64,000 nt of DNA from Pseudonocardia halophobica (GCF_027922425.1 NZ_BSFQ01000019.1:60784-124783), one strand, 5' to 3'. Shown: positions 7,865-16,751, numbered from the stretch's first letter. Translations and numbers: made by a program. The notes: generated from the letters alone by a model not told the origin.

Positions 7865-8868
7865 TACTCGGACTTCCCCTCTGCCGTGCCGGCCCCGTCC
7901 GCCGCACCGCCGGTCTGCAGCTGCGCCGAGACCTCCTCGGGCGGGGCGCCGAGGTAGGCCTCGACGACCCGGGGGTCGCCGCGCACCTCGTCCGGCGAGC
8001 CCTCGACCAGCAGCTCGCCCTGGACCAGCACCAGCACCCGGTCGCACAGCGTGAAGATGAACTTGGTGTCGTGCTCGATCACGACCACCGACACGCCCAG
8101 GTCCCGGATCGCGAAGATCAGCTGCCGGGTGGCCTCGGTCTCCTGCGCGTTCATGCCCGCGGTGGGCTCGTCGAGCAGCAGCACCGACGGGTCCGTGGCG
8201 AGCGCGCGGGCGATCTCGAGCCGCCGCTGGTCGCCGTAGGGCAGGTTGCGGGCGAGCTCGTCGGAGAAGCGGGTCAGCCCGACGAACGCGAGCAGCTTCT
8301 CCGCCCGCTCCGCCGCCTCGGCCTCGCTGCGCCGGAACCGCGGCCCGTGCAGCAGCGACGAGATCGGCCCCTGCTTCATCCGCACGTGCCGCCCGACCAG
8401 CACGTTCTCCGTGGCGGTCATCGAGGGGAAGAGCCGGATGTTCTGGAACGTCCGGGCCACACCCGCCTCGGTGACCCGCGCCGGGTCCTGCGGCATCGCC
8501 CTGCCGCGCAGCGTGACCTGGCCCGAGGTCGGCGTGTAGAGCCCGGTGAGGCAGTTGAAGAAGGTCGTCTTCCCCGCCCCGTTGGGCCCGATCAGGCCGA
8601 TGATCTCGCCCTCGTGCAGCGACAGGTTCACGTCGCTGAGCGCACGCAGGCCGCCGAACTGCATCGTCACGCCGGACGACACGAGGATCGGCTCCCGGGT
8701 GCCGGTGGCGATGTGCATGTCCTCGGCGAGCTCGGCGGTGACCTCCTCGGGAGGGGCCTCCACCTCCACCACGGCCTCGGCCGCCGCCGAGGTGCCGTCG
8801 GTGGTCGTGCCGTCCGTGGTCGTGCCGTCCGTGGGCGTGCCGTCCGCGGTCTGGGGGTTCTCGCTCAC
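7864..8868 (-). CDS. livG: Branched-chain amino-acid-type ABC transporter, ATPase LivG
   Basis: The 334-residue protein has Walker A at 94-102 (GPNGAGKTT), the LivG-specific VARTFQNIRLFPSMTATENV block, signature NLPYGDQRRLEIARAL and Walker B VLLLDEPTAGMN. About 60 extra residues precede the ATPase core, including TDGTT repeats encoded by a short direct DNA repeat near 8815-8845. The C-terminus has a Gly/Ala-rich tail. The GTG start overlaps the livM stop (GTGA). The N-terminal tail is low-complexity and probably dispensable. Confidence 0.95.
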   Translation of the reverse strand: MSENPQTADGTPTDGTTTDGTTTDGTSAAAEAVVEVEAPPEEVTAELAEDMHIATGTREPILVSSGVTMQFGGLRALSDVNLSLHEGEIIGLIGPNGAGKTTFFNCLTGLYTPTSGQVTLRGRAMPQDPARVTEAGVARTFQNIRLFPSMTATENVLVGRHVRMKQGPISSLLHGPRFRRSEAEAAERAEKLLAFVGLTRFSDELARNLPYGDQRRLEIARALATDPSVLLLDEPTAGMNAQETEATRQLIFAIRDLGVSVVVIEHDTKFIFTLCDRVLVLVQGELLVEGSPDEVRGDPRVVEAYLGAPPEEVSAQLQTGGAADGAGTAEGKSE

Positions 8869-10646
8869 GGCTCCACCCTCGTCGGAAGGGGCCCGGGGCC
8901 CTCCTTGGCGACGTCCTCGACGTCGGGGTCGGTCAGCTCCGCCTTGCGGTGCCGGTCCGGCACGATGCCCTGCGGCCGGAACCGCATGATGAGCACCAGG
9001 GCCAGGCCGAACAGCAGCAGCCGGTAGTCGGAGAACTCGCGCAGCTTCTCCGGCAGCACGAACAGGATCGACGCGCCGAGCACGGCGCCGGGGATCGTGC
9101 CCATGCCGCCGAGGATGACCGCGGCGAGCAGCGTGACCGACTCCAGGAACCGGAAGGAGTCGTAGGCGACGACGGCCGTCTTGTGCGCGAAGAACGCGCC
9201 CGCGAGGCCGGCGAGCATCGCGCCGATGAGGAAGGCCAGGATCTTGATCGGGCCGGTCCGGATGCCCATGGCGCTGGCGGCGTCCTCGTCCTCGCGGATG
9301 GCGATCCACGCCCGGCCGAGCCGGGAGTTCTTGAGGTGCGCGAACACCAGCATCACGGCCGCGACCAGCAGCACGATCAGGAAGTAGTACAGGACGCCCG
9401 AGGGCAGCCGCAGGCTCCCGATCACGACGGAGTCCGAGAACTTGAAGTCGCCGACGCCCACCGCCGGGATGTTCGGGATGGCGTTGGCGCCGCCCGTCAG
9501 CCCGCCGATGTTGTTCTGCGCGCTGCGGACGAAGATCTCACCGAAGGCCAGCGTGACGATCGCCAGGTAGTCGCCGCGCACCCGCAGGGTCGGCGAGCCG
9601 ACGATCGCGCCGAACATCCCGGCCACGACGGACGAGATGATCATGACCAGCACGAACGGCAGGTGGATGCCGATCTGCGAGGCCGCCGCCCCGGACAGGT
9701 TCGCCGCCACGAAGGCGCCGATGCCGAGGAACGCGACGTACCCGAGGTCGAGCAGGCCGGCGAGGCCGACCACGATGTTGAGCCCGATCGCCGTGGCCGC
9801 GTAGACGCCGATGTTCGACGCCACCGTCATCCAGTACTCGGTGCCGGCGCTGGTCAGCGGCAGCAGCAGGGCCACGATCAGCAGCACGATCACGCTGAAC
9901 GTGCGGTGCCGCTCCGAGACCGCGGAGACCCAGGTGAGCAGGCCGGAGGCGTTGAGCGCGGCGAACGCGCCGCCCAGGGCCGCCAGCAACGACAGGAACA
10001 CGACGCCGGCGTAGGGGTTGACGACCCCGCCCTGACCGCCGCTCGTGAGCACCGCCGCCACCAGCAGCAGCACGATCACGAACAGGACGACGAGCAGGAT
10101 CCACTCCACCCACCAGGGCAGCGTCCAGGTCCACACCGGCTTGCGCTCGAGCCCGCCCGCGCTCGCGCCGAGCACGGTGACCAGGCCGCCGACCAGCGCG
10201 ACGATCGAGCCGAACGCGATCGTCCCCTCGGACGCGGTGATCGCGCCGAGCCCGCCGCCCTCGACCGTGATCCACAGGCCGTTGATCAGGGCGACGACGG
10301 TGGCGCCGATCCCGAGCCCGCGCACGATGCGGTGCCGCGCCGGGATCCGCCGCAGGGCCGCCACCACGATCGCGGCCAGCCCCAGGATCACCAGGTGCAG
10401 CCGGAAGCCGGTGACGCCGAACGGGTCGACGAAGAAGTTGAGGGTCGCCTTCTCCGGGTAGGGCCCCTCGTTGAGCACGAAGGTCACCCACGGCAGGTAG
10501 GCGCCCACCAGCGTGAGCACCCCGCCGACGATCATGAGGACGGTGGAGCGGGGCGCGGCCGCGTCGAGCAGCCGGGCGAACCGGCCGGTGTGCCGCGGCC
10601 GGGCCGCGGGCGTGGCCGGGGTCTCGGGGGTCGCGGTGGTGGTCAT
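8865..10646 (-). CDS. livM: Branched-chain amino-acid-type ABC permease LivM with extra N-terminal membrane domain
   Basis: The protein has 593 residues, against about 320-420 for usual LivM. The C-terminal ~340 residues are the canonical permease (NIVVGLAGLLDLGYVAFLGIGAF, GDYLAIVTLAFGEI, RLGRAWIAIREDEDAASAMG). The N-terminal ~255 residues add about six further hydrophobic segments (VLMIVGGVLTLVGAYLPWVTF, VEWILLVVLFVIVLLLVAAV) not found in E. coli LivM. The role of this extension is unknown. The start ATG 10646 overlaps the livH stop by 4 nt, so the four transport genes are translationally coupled. Confidence 0.93.
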   Translation of the reverse strand: MTTTATPETPATPAARPRHTGRFARLLDAAAPRSTVLMIVGGVLTLVGAYLPWVTFVLNEGPYPEKATLNFFVDPFGVTGFRLHLVILGLAAIVVAALRRIPARHRIVRGLGIGATVVALINGLWITVEGGGLGAITASEGTIAFGSIVALVGGLVTVLGASAGGLERKPVWTWTLPWWVEWILLVVLFVIVLLLVAAVLTSGGQGGVVNPYAGVVFLSLLAALGGAFAALNASGLLTWVSAVSERHRTFSVIVLLIVALLLPLTSAGTEYWMTVASNIGVYAATAIGLNIVVGLAGLLDLGYVAFLGIGAFVAANLSGAAASQIGIHLPFVLVMIISSVVAGMFGAIVGSPTLRVRGDYLAIVTLAFGEIFVRSAQNNIGGLTGGANAIPNIPAVGVGDFKFSDSVVIGSLRLPSGVLYYFLIVLLVAAVMLVFAHLKNSRLGRAWIAIREDEDAASAMGIRTGPIKILAFLIGAMLAGLAGAFFAHKTAVVAYDSFRFLESVTLLAAVILGGMGTIPGAVLGASILFVLPEKLREFSDYRLLLFGLALVLIMRFRPQGIVPDRHRKAELTDPDVEDVAKEGPGPLPTRVEP

Positions 10647-11569
10647 GCGCGCACCCGCTCGGACTCGCCGAAGAAGCCCTGGGGCCGGAACACCAGGACG
10701 ATGATCAGCACGACGAAGATCCAGACGTAGTCGTAGGCCGTGCCGCCGGGGAGGTACTGCCCGCCCAGGGCCTTGACCAGCCCGATCACCAGGCCGCCGA
10801 CCACGGCGCCGCGGATGTTGCCGATGCCGCCGAGCACGGCCGCGGTGAACGCGAAGATGCCGTTCTGGAAGCCCATGTCGATGTTGATGTTGTTGAGGTA
10901 GCTGCCGTACAGCACGCCCGCCACGCCGGCGAGGGCGCCGCCGATGGCGAAGGTCAGCACGATGACGCGGTCGGGGTCGATGCCCATCAGCCGCGCGACG
11001 TCCCGGTCCTGCGAGGTGGCCCGCATGGCGCGGCCGAGCCGGGTCCGCTCCACGAACCGCTCGAGGCCGAAGGCCAGCACCAGCGACATGACGATCAACA
11101 GGATGCCGACGTACCGGATCACCACGCCGTCGCCGATCGGGATGACGACGGCGCCCTCGATGAACAGGTTCGGGAACGGGAGGGCCGCCGTGGCCCCCGG
11201 GTAGAACACGCGCATGGCCTCCTGCAGCGCGACCGACACGCCGAGGGCGGTGATCAGCGGGGCGAGGCGCGGCGCGTTGCGCAGCGGCCGGTAGGCGAAG
11301 CGCTCCATGGCCACGGCGATGAGCATCGCGACGATCGCGCCCGCCACCAGGGCGATCGGCAGCGCGAAGTACCAGGTCGTGGCGATCGCCGTGGGCAGGA
11401 TGTACGTCAGGGTGGCCAGGCCGCCGTAGGCGCCGACCATGAAGATCTCACCGTGCGCGAAGTTGATCAGCGTGATGATCCCGTAGACCATCGTGTAGCC
11501 GAGCGCGATCAGCGCGATCAGCGAACCGAGCACCAGCCCGTTCGCGATCTGGGACAGGAACGTGGACAA
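10643..11569 (-). CDS. livH: Branched-chain amino-acid-type ABC permease LivH
   Basis: The ~308-residue permease has LivH hallmarks: NGLVLGSLIALIALGYTMVYGI, INFAHGEIFMVGAY, RATSQDRDVARLMGIDPDRVI and the GGIGNIRGAVVGGL C-terminal block. It forms the membrane channel with LivM. I chose the TTG at 11569 because GGAGGAG sits 8 nt upstream. The longer frame to GTG 11596 has no ribosome site and abuts a strong hairpin. Confidence 0.92.
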   Translation of the reverse strand: MSTFLSQIANGLVLGSLIALIALGYTMVYGIITLINFAHGEIFMVGAYGGLATLTYILPTAIATTWYFALPIALVAGAIVAMLIAVAMERFAYRPLRNAPRLAPLITALGVSVALQEAMRVFYPGATAALPFPNLFIEGAVVIPIGDGVVIRYVGILLIVMSLVLAFGLERFVERTRLGRAMRATSQDRDVARLMGIDPDRVIVLTFAIGGALAGVAGVLYGSYLNNINIDMGFQNGIFAFTAAVLGGIGNIRGAVVGGLVIGLVKALGGQYLPGGTAYDYVWIFVVLIIVLVFRPQGFFGESERVRA

Positions 11570-11596
11570 ACGAGGGGTCTCCTCCACCGCGTGCAC

Positions 11597-11628
11597 GAGC
11601 GGGGACGGGTGGTGTCCCGTCCCCGCTC
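11597..11628 (-). terminator. Hairpin between livJ and livH, possible attenuator
   Basis: A perfect 13-bp stem (GAGCGGGGACGGG) with a 6-nt loop lies 40 bp after the livJ stop and before livH. It likely stops part of the transcripts, or protects the livJ mRNA end, so that the binding protein is made in excess of the permease, as is common for such operons. Confidence 0.65.
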
Positions 11629-11668
11629 ACGTGCATCCTCGTCGCGTACCCCCGGTCGGGGACGCGCG

Positions 11669-12901
11669 TCAGCTGGCCGGGTAGGTGCCCGTCTCCAGCG
11701 GCTTGAACTCGCCGCCCTGGACCGAGTACACGGTCAGCACCTTGTTGGTGGTGTCGCCGTACTGGTCGAAGGAGATGGCGCCCGTCGCACCCTGGAGGTT
11801 GGTGGCCTGGACCGCGGAGATCAGGCCGTCCCGGGTGGCGTCGGAGAAGGTGCCGTTGCCGACCGCCTTCGCCACGCCCTGGATGAGGACGTTCGCGGCG
11901 TCGTAGGTCAGCGCGCCGTAGGCGCTGAACGGCTCGGAGTAGCCGGCCGCGGCGTAGGCGTCGATGAAGGCCTTGGCGCTGGGCAGCTGCTCCGGCGGGG
12001 CGCCGACGTTGGTGGCCAGGTCGCCCTCGCGACCCCCGAGCGAGACGTAGGTCTTGTCGACGATGCCGTCGCCGCCCATCAGCGGGATGTTGAGGCCCGC
12101 GTCGGCCAGCTGCTTCGACAGCGGGCCGGCGACCGGGTACTCGCCGCCGTAGTAGACCGCGTCGGGGTTCGTCGGGCGGATCTTGGCGATGACGCCGGAG
12201 AAGTCCGTGTCCTTCTCGCCGACCTTCTCGCGCGCGACCACCGTGGCGCCGAGCTTCTCGGCCTCGGTGGCGAACTGCGACGCGAGGCCCGCGCCGTAGG
12301 TCTTGCCGTCGTCGATCACGGCGATGTTCTTCTTGCCGGCCTTCTGCACCATGTACTGCGCCGCGAACGGGCCCTGGATGGCGTCCGTGGTCGCGGTGCG
12401 GAAGTACGTGGCGTTCGGCCGCGACGGGGCGGACTGGTAGTTGTCGCCCTGGGTCAGCGCCGGGTTGGTGTTGGCCGGCGAGATCTCGACGATCTTCTTG
12501 TTGGCCAGGATCGGCGCCGCCGACTGGGCGGTGGAGGAGTTCAGGGTCCCGATGACGCCGACGACGTTCGGGTCCGAGGCCAGCTTAGTGGCGGCCTGAC
12601 CGGCGATCTGGGCGGTGGCCTGGTCGTCCTCGGCCTGCAGCGCGAGCCGGTACCCGGGCACCGTGCAGTTCTGGTTGGCCTGGTTGACCGCGAGGTCGGT
12701 GGAGTTCTTCATGCCGAGGCCCAGCGCCGAGAGGCTGCCGGACAGCGGGGCGATGAACCCGACGACGAGGGTCCCCTTGCTGGTGTCGCAGGAACCTCCG
12801 CCCCCGCCCGTCGCCTCTTCCCGGTTGGTGCTGCACGCGGTGAGGGCGAGGGCCCCCGCGAGCAGGGCGGCGGTCGCTGCGACCTTCCGCGTCCGACTCA
12901 T
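11669..12901 (-). CDS. livJ: Branched-chain amino-acid-type ABC transporter substrate-binding lipoprotein
   Basis: The 410-residue protein carries a lipoprotein signal with lipobox LTAC (cysteine 23), a Gly-rich linker and a type I periplasmic-binding fold of the Leu/Ile/Val family (LVVGFIAPLSGSLSALG, VGVIGTLNSSTAQSAAPIL, IAVIDDGKTYGAGLASQF). It captures the substrate outside the membrane. ATG 12901 was chosen because GGAAGGA lies 7 nt upstream and the signal peptide starts here. It is the first gene of livJHMGF. The ligand cannot be decided: branched-chain amino acids, amides or urea are possible. Confidence 0.94.
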   Translation of the reverse strand: MSRTRKVAATAALLAGALALTACSTNREEATGGGGGSCDTSKGTLVVGFIAPLSGSLSALGLGMKNSTDLAVNQANQNCTVPGYRLALQAEDDQATAQIAGQAATKLASDPNVVGVIGTLNSSTAQSAAPILANKKIVEISPANTNPALTQGDNYQSAPSRPNATYFRTATTDAIQGPFAAQYMVQKAGKKNIAVIDDGKTYGAGLASQFATEAEKLGATVVAREKVGEKDTDFSGVIAKIRPTNPDAVYYGGEYPVAGPLSKQLADAGLNIPLMGGDGIVDKTYVSLGGREGDLATNVGAPPEQLPSAKAFIDAYAAAGYSEPFSAYGALTYDAANVLIQGVAKAVGNGTFSDATRDGLISAVQATNLQGATGAISFDQYGDTTNKVLTVYSVQGGEFKPLETGTYPAS

Positions 12902-13090
12902 GTTCTGTCCTTCCGTGCCAACCACGTCGACGGCGGTCCCCCGAGCACCCGCCAGGCCCCCGGACAGACGCCGGAAGCGCCGCGGACGTTAGGTCACCGG
13001 CGGGTGCGGCGTCATCCCGAGCGGCGGCAGCTTTACCAGACCGCAACCGGATATCGCGCAGCGTCACCACGGCCTCACCCGGAGTGCTGA

Positions 13091-13107
13091 GTTATCAGAT
13101 CGTTATC
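13091..13107 (-). promoter_or_regulatory. Direct repeat GTTATC-N5-GTTATC upstream of livJ
   Basis: Two GTTATC hexamers (GATAAC on the livJ strand) with starts 11 bp apart, one helical turn, in an A/T-richer island about 190 bp before livJ. This could be a tandem operator. The regulator is unknown. Confidence 0.3.
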
Positions 13108-13174
13108 AAGCGGCAGCGCGCTGACCAGCACAGACGGCGTTAGCACGTGGTGAAGCTCGCACTTCCCGCGGTGC

Positions 13175-13192
13175 CGTTACCGCAGGGTAACG
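13175..13192. promoter_or_regulatory. Inverted repeat GTTAC-N6-GTAAC, GlnR-box-like
   Basis: CGTTACC-GCAG-GGTAACG is a 7-bp inverted repeat. It fits the AC-N9-AC spacing described for actinobacterial GlnR sites and lies about 275 bp before livJ. If real, it would place the transporter under nitrogen control. Confidence 0.3.
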
Positions 13193-13218
13193 ATCATGCG
13201 CACGGGTCGGAGAACGGC

Positions 13219-13255
13219 GCGAGGCCGCCCCGGCGGTCTGCCGGGACGGCCTCGC
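13219..13255 (-). terminator. Terminator hairpin downstream of pdtaR
   Basis: The 15-bp arms GCGAGGCCGCCCCGG and CCGGGACGGCCTCGC have one mismatch and a 7-nt loop. It lies about 120 bp after the pdtaR stop, beyond the tandem repeats. Confidence 0.65.
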
Positions 13256-13286
13256 GACGACGTGCGGTGAGGTGCGGGGCGGTGCT

Positions 13287-13377
13287 GATGCCCGCTCCGC
13301 GGGCTCCGCTCCGAGCCGATGCTCGCTCCGCGAGCTCCGCTCCGAGCCGATGCTCGCTCCGCGGGCTCCGCTCAGCC
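13287..13377. repeat. 31-bp tandem repeat, about three copies
   Basis: Units start at 13287, 13318 and 13349, each beginning GATGCYCGCTCCGCG. The first two are full length and the third is cut at 29 bp with a slight change. Each unit holds a small inverted repeat (GCTCG-CTCCG-CGAGC in the second unit). The last copy runs into the pdtaR stop and final codons. Confidence 0.85.
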
Positions 13378-14001
13378 CTTCGCGGGGGCGAGCCCCTCGA
13401 TGACGGCCTCGGCGACCGCCTTCATCGTGGTGCGGCGGTCCATCGCGGTGCGCTGGATCCACCGGAAGGCCTCGGGCTCGGTCATGTTCTGCTTCGCCAT
13501 CAGCAGGCCCTTGGCCCGGTCGACGACCTTGCGGGTCTCGAACCGGTCGTGCAGGGAGGCGACCTCGTCCTCGAGGGCGCGCTTCTCGGCGAAGCGGGAC
13601 ACGGCGAGCTCGATCGCGGGCACCAGCTCGTGCCGGGCGAACGGCTTGACCAGGTAGGCCATGGCGCCCGCGTCGCGCGCACGCTCGATGAGGTCGCGCT
13701 GGCTGAAGGCGGTGAGCATGACGACGGGCGCGATCTTCTCCTCGACGATCGTGGCGGCCGCCTCGATGCCGTCCTTCTTCGGCATCTTGACGTCCATGAT
13801 CACGAGGTCGGGCTTGAGGTCGCGGGCCATCTCGATGGCCGCCTCACCGTCGGGGGCCTCGCCCGCGATCCGGTATCCCTCTTCCCCGAGCATCTCGGTC
13901 AGGTCGAGACGGATCAGCGCCTCGTCCTCCACCACGAGGACGCGCCAGCCGACGGCGGGTCCGTCGTCGGTCGTCTTGTCCTCGGACACTGGCTGGCTCA
14001 C
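13372..14001 (-). CDS. pdtaR: ANTAR-domain response regulator PdtaR
   Basis: The 209-residue protein has a receiver domain (acid pocket E25-D26, phospho-acceptor D70 in LVIMDVKMPKKDG, and the LVKPF lysine). A coiled linker and a C-terminal ANTAR RNA-binding domain follow (RAKGLLMAKQNMTEPEAFRWIQRTAMDRR). It closely matches mycobacterial Rv1626/PdtaR. Partner of the kinase PdtaS in that system, it binds nascent RNA hairpins and prevents termination. GTG 14001 is chosen because AAGGAG is 9 nt upstream and it gives the family length; an ATG at 14022 overlaps that ribosome site. No kinase gene is in the window. Confidence 0.93.
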   Translation of the reverse strand: MSQPVSEDKTTDDGPAVGWRVLVVEDEALIRLDLTEMLGEEGYRIAGEAPDGEAAIEMARDLKPDLVIMDVKMPKKDGIEAAATIVEEKIAPVVMLTAFSQRDLIERARDAGAMAYLVKPFARHELVPAIELAVSRFAEKRALEDEVASLHDRFETRKVVDRAKGLLMAKQNMTEPEAFRWIQRTAMDRRTTMKAVAEAVIEGLAPAKG

Positions 14002-14140
14002 GGGTGGGTTCTCCTTAGGCATGCGGGTCGAACGCAAGGGCCCAGGGTAGCGGCGATAAGGTTGCGCGCAGGTTGCCCAGGCCCTGTGATCCCGCGCGAC
14101 GCGAGCGAGAACACAGTCGGAGCCGGAGGGCGGCCTGCCG

Positions 14141-14217
14141 GCCCCCGTAGCCCAATCGGCAGAGGCAGCGGACTCAAAATCCGCCCAGTGTGAGTTCGAG
14201 TCTCACCGGGGGCACCA
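14141..14217 (+). tRNA. tRNA with anticodon CAA (nominally Leu), class-I shape
   Basis: The acceptor stem GCCCCCG/CGGGGGC is perfect. A short D-arm, an anticodon stem GCGGA/TCCGC with loop CTCAAAA (anticodon CAA at 14175-14177), a 5-nt variable loop, a T-arm GTGAG/CTCAC with loop TTCGAGT, discriminator A and encoded CCA (14215-14217) follow. CAA reads UUG leucine codons. Bacterial tRNA-Leu normally has a long variable arm, and this one does not, so the charged amino acid should be treated as unproven. Confidence 0.85.
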
Positions 14218-14563
14218 CCCTGCGACCTGCGGGTCCGCGGTCGGCGTGATCACTCCCCGGCGCGTCGCGGTGCCGGCACCGGTCCCCGGACGGTACGGTG
14301 GACGGCGCGGGCACCCCGCTGGGCGCCGCGCATCCGGTCACGGCCGGCCTGCGCGGTGGGTGTCGCGGAATCGTCGACCGGGAATCCCTGTTGTGCCGTG
14401 TGCGGGCTGTACGCCCCGGCGGCGGTGATCTCACGCAGACCCGGACCGGCGGCGTCCCGGAGGAGCCGTCTCGGTCTCCCCCGCCACGCCCACACCCGAC
14501 CGCAGCACTGTGCGCGGCGCGGCCGCAGCGGCGGCCCTGCCGGGCATCTCCGAGGAGGAATGA
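14218..14563. other. Intergenic region upstream of the SNF2 helicase gene
   Basis: No convincing gene in 346 bp between the tRNA and the helicase. Codon usage in the open frames here is not gene-like. The only supported element is the GAGGAGG ribosome site at about 14550 for the helicase. Confidence 0.4.
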
Positions 14564-16723
14564 GTGGCTCGACGAGGCAAGCCCCAGACGAGGGCTCGCC
14601 GTAGCGCCCCGCAGAACCGACGCGGCCACGAACGCGCCGAGGACGTCATGTCGGTGCTGGCACGCTCCGTCCGCGAGGTCGAGACCGCCCTGCGGAACAG
14701 CCGGGTGACACCCGCGACGCGGACGAAGTTCCAGGCGGTCGCATTGTTGCTGCGCCAGGAGCGCGCCCGCGTCCGGGCGGACGAGAACGCCCGCGACCGG
14801 CAGCGGACCGAGAAGCTCAAGCGGCTCGACGGCATCGCGAAGGCCCTGGCCATGAGCGCCGTCCGCGAGCCCACCCTGCTCGCGCTCCTCGAGGAGGACG
14901 CCGTCGTCACCGACGAGGCCCGTTCCCTCACCCGCACGGTCCTGCGGAAGGCGGGCATCGAGACCGCCCCCGAGGAGGACGTCCCGGCCCCCGTCGTGGA
15001 GGCCCCCGCCGCCCCCGCCAGGCCCCGCGTCGTTCCGCAGTCGGTGGTCTCGCGGCAGATGGCGAACCCGTTCCTCGCCCCCGACTTCTCGGCCCCCCGG
15101 CCGGCCGCACCCCGTCCCACCCCGCTCGCGGGCTGGGAGCTGCTCGGGCCGCTGCTGCGGTCGTTCGAGCGGGCCGGCGCCGGCACCGCGGCGTGCATGA
15201 CCCTGCCGACGGTCGAGTCCGCGCCGTCCACCCGGAAGGCGCGGGGCGGGAACGACCGCGAGCTGATGCCGCACCAGGCCCGCGTGGTCGCCGCGGCCGC
15301 GGCCGGCCACCGCACCTTCCTGCTCGCCGACGAGCCGGGGCTGGGCAAGACGGCCCAGGCGCTGCTCGCCGCCGAGGCGGCCGACGCCTATCCCCTGCTG
15401 GTCGTCGTGCCCAACGTCGTCAAGACGAACTGGGTGCGCGAGGCCGGCATCTGGACGCCCCGCCGCGCGGCCACCGCGATCCACGGCAACGGCGAGACCG
15501 TCGACGGCTTCGCCGACATCGTCGTCGTCAACTACGAGGTGCTCGACCGGCACGTGGGCTGGATCGGCGACTTCGGCTTCCGCGGGATGGTCGTTGACGA
15601 GGCCCACTTCATCAAGAACAAGTCCTCCCAGCGCTCGCAGCACGTCCTGGAGATCTCCGACCGCATCCGGTCCTTCACCGCGCGGCCGCTGCTGATGGCC
15701 CTGACCGGCACCCCGCTGATCAACGACATCGAGGACTTCCTCGCCATCTGGCAGTTCCTCGGGTGGATCGACTCGACGAAGCCGCGCGCCGAGCTGATGG
15801 ACGCGCTCGCCGCGACCGGCCTCACCCCGGCCGACCCGGGCTTCTACCGCGCCGCCCGGCAGGCGGTCGTGGACCGCGGCATCGTCCGCCGGCGCAAGGT
15901 CGACGTCGCCGCGGACATTCCGGCCCGGCGGATCGCCGACCTCCCCGTCGAGCTCGACGGGGCCGCAGGCCGCTCGATCCGGGCGGCCGAGCGCGACCTC
16001 GCGCGTCGCCTCGTGGCGCGCTACGAGGACGCGCTGGCCACCCGCCGGTCCGGCGCGGTCGTCGAGGGCATCGACCACGACCTCGTGCGCCGGGTCGCCC
16101 GGTGGGAGCAGAAGGACGCGGCCGAGGCGTCGAGCGGCGACAACGTCTTCGGCATGATGCGCCGCATCGGCCAGGCGAAGGCGGCCCTCGCCGCGGACTA
16201 CGCCGCCCAGCTCGCCCGCAGCGCGGGCAAGGTGGTCTTCTTCGCCAAGCACGTCGACGTCATGGACGCCGCGGAGGAGGTTTTCACCAAGCAGGGTGTC
16301 CGATTCTCCTCGATCCGCGGCGACCAGACGTCGGCCGTCCGGCAGCGCAACATCGACGCCTTCGTCAACGACCCGGACGTCTCCGTCGCGGTCTGCTCGC
16401 TGACCGCGGCCGGCGTCGGGCTCAACCTGCAGGTCGCGTCGAACATCGTCCTCGCGGAGCTCTCCTGGACGGCCGCCGAGCAGACGCAGGCGATCGACCG
16501 CAGCCACCGCATCGGCCAGACGGAACCGGTCACCGCGTGGCGCATCATCGCCGCGCAGACCATCGACGCCAGGATCGCCGAGCTGATCGACGGCAAGGCC
16601 GGCCTCGCCGCCCAGGCGCTCGACGGCTCCGACGAGGAGGTCGGGTCCTCGGCCGACGTGCAGCACGCCGCGCTGGTCGCGCTCCTGACGGAGGCCCTGA
16701 CGGAGGCGCTGCCGGTGGCGTGA
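14564..16723 (+). CDS. SNF2-family DEAD/DEAH helicase
   Basis: The 719-residue protein begins with about 220 residues rich in Arg, Ala and Pro, probably disordered or coiled. It then has an SNF2 motor: Q-like region LMPHQARVVAAAA, Walker A DEPGLGKTAQ, DEAH box VVDEAHFIKNK, motif III LLMALTGTPL, and in the second lobe VGLNLQVASNIVLAE and QAIDRSHRIGQTEPV. It should translocate on duplex DNA using ATP and may act in repair or remodelling. No nuclease domain is fused and no partner gene is adjacent. The start is GTG 14564, 7 nt after GAGGAGG. Confidence 0.9.
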   Translation: MARRGKPQTRARRSAPQNRRGHERAEDVMSVLARSVREVETALRNSRVTPATRTKFQAVALLLRQERARVRADENARDRQRTEKLKRLDGIAKALAMSAVREPTLLALLEEDAVVTDEARSLTRTVLRKAGIETAPEEDVPAPVVEAPAAPARPRVVPQSVVSRQMANPFLAPDFSAPRPAAPRPTPLAGWELLGPLLRSFERAGAGTAACMTLPTVESAPSTRKARGGNDRELMPHQARVVAAAAAGHRTFLLADEPGLGKTAQALLAAEAADAYPLLVVVPNVVKTNWVREAGIWTPRRAATAIHGNGETVDGFADIVVVNYEVLDRHVGWIGDFGFRGMVVDEAHFIKNKSSQRSQHVLEISDRIRSFTARPLLMALTGTPLINDIEDFLAIWQFLGWIDSTKPRAELMDALAATGLTPADPGFYRAARQAVVDRGIVRRRKVDVAADIPARRIADLPVELDGAAGRSIRAAERDLARRLVARYEDALATRRSGAVVEGIDHDLVRRVARWEQKDAAEASSGDNVFGMMRRIGQAKAALAADYAAQLARSAGKVVFFAKHVDVMDAAEEVFTKQGVRFSSIRGDQTSAVRQRNIDAFVNDPDVSVAVCSLTAAGVGLNLQVASNIVLAELSWTAAEQTQAIDRSHRIGQTEPVTAWRIIAAQTIDARIAELIDGKAGLAAQALDGSDEEVGSSADVQHAALVALLTEALTEALPVA

Positions 16724-16751
16724 GGCGCCTCGCGAGGTCCGGCCCCGCCGA

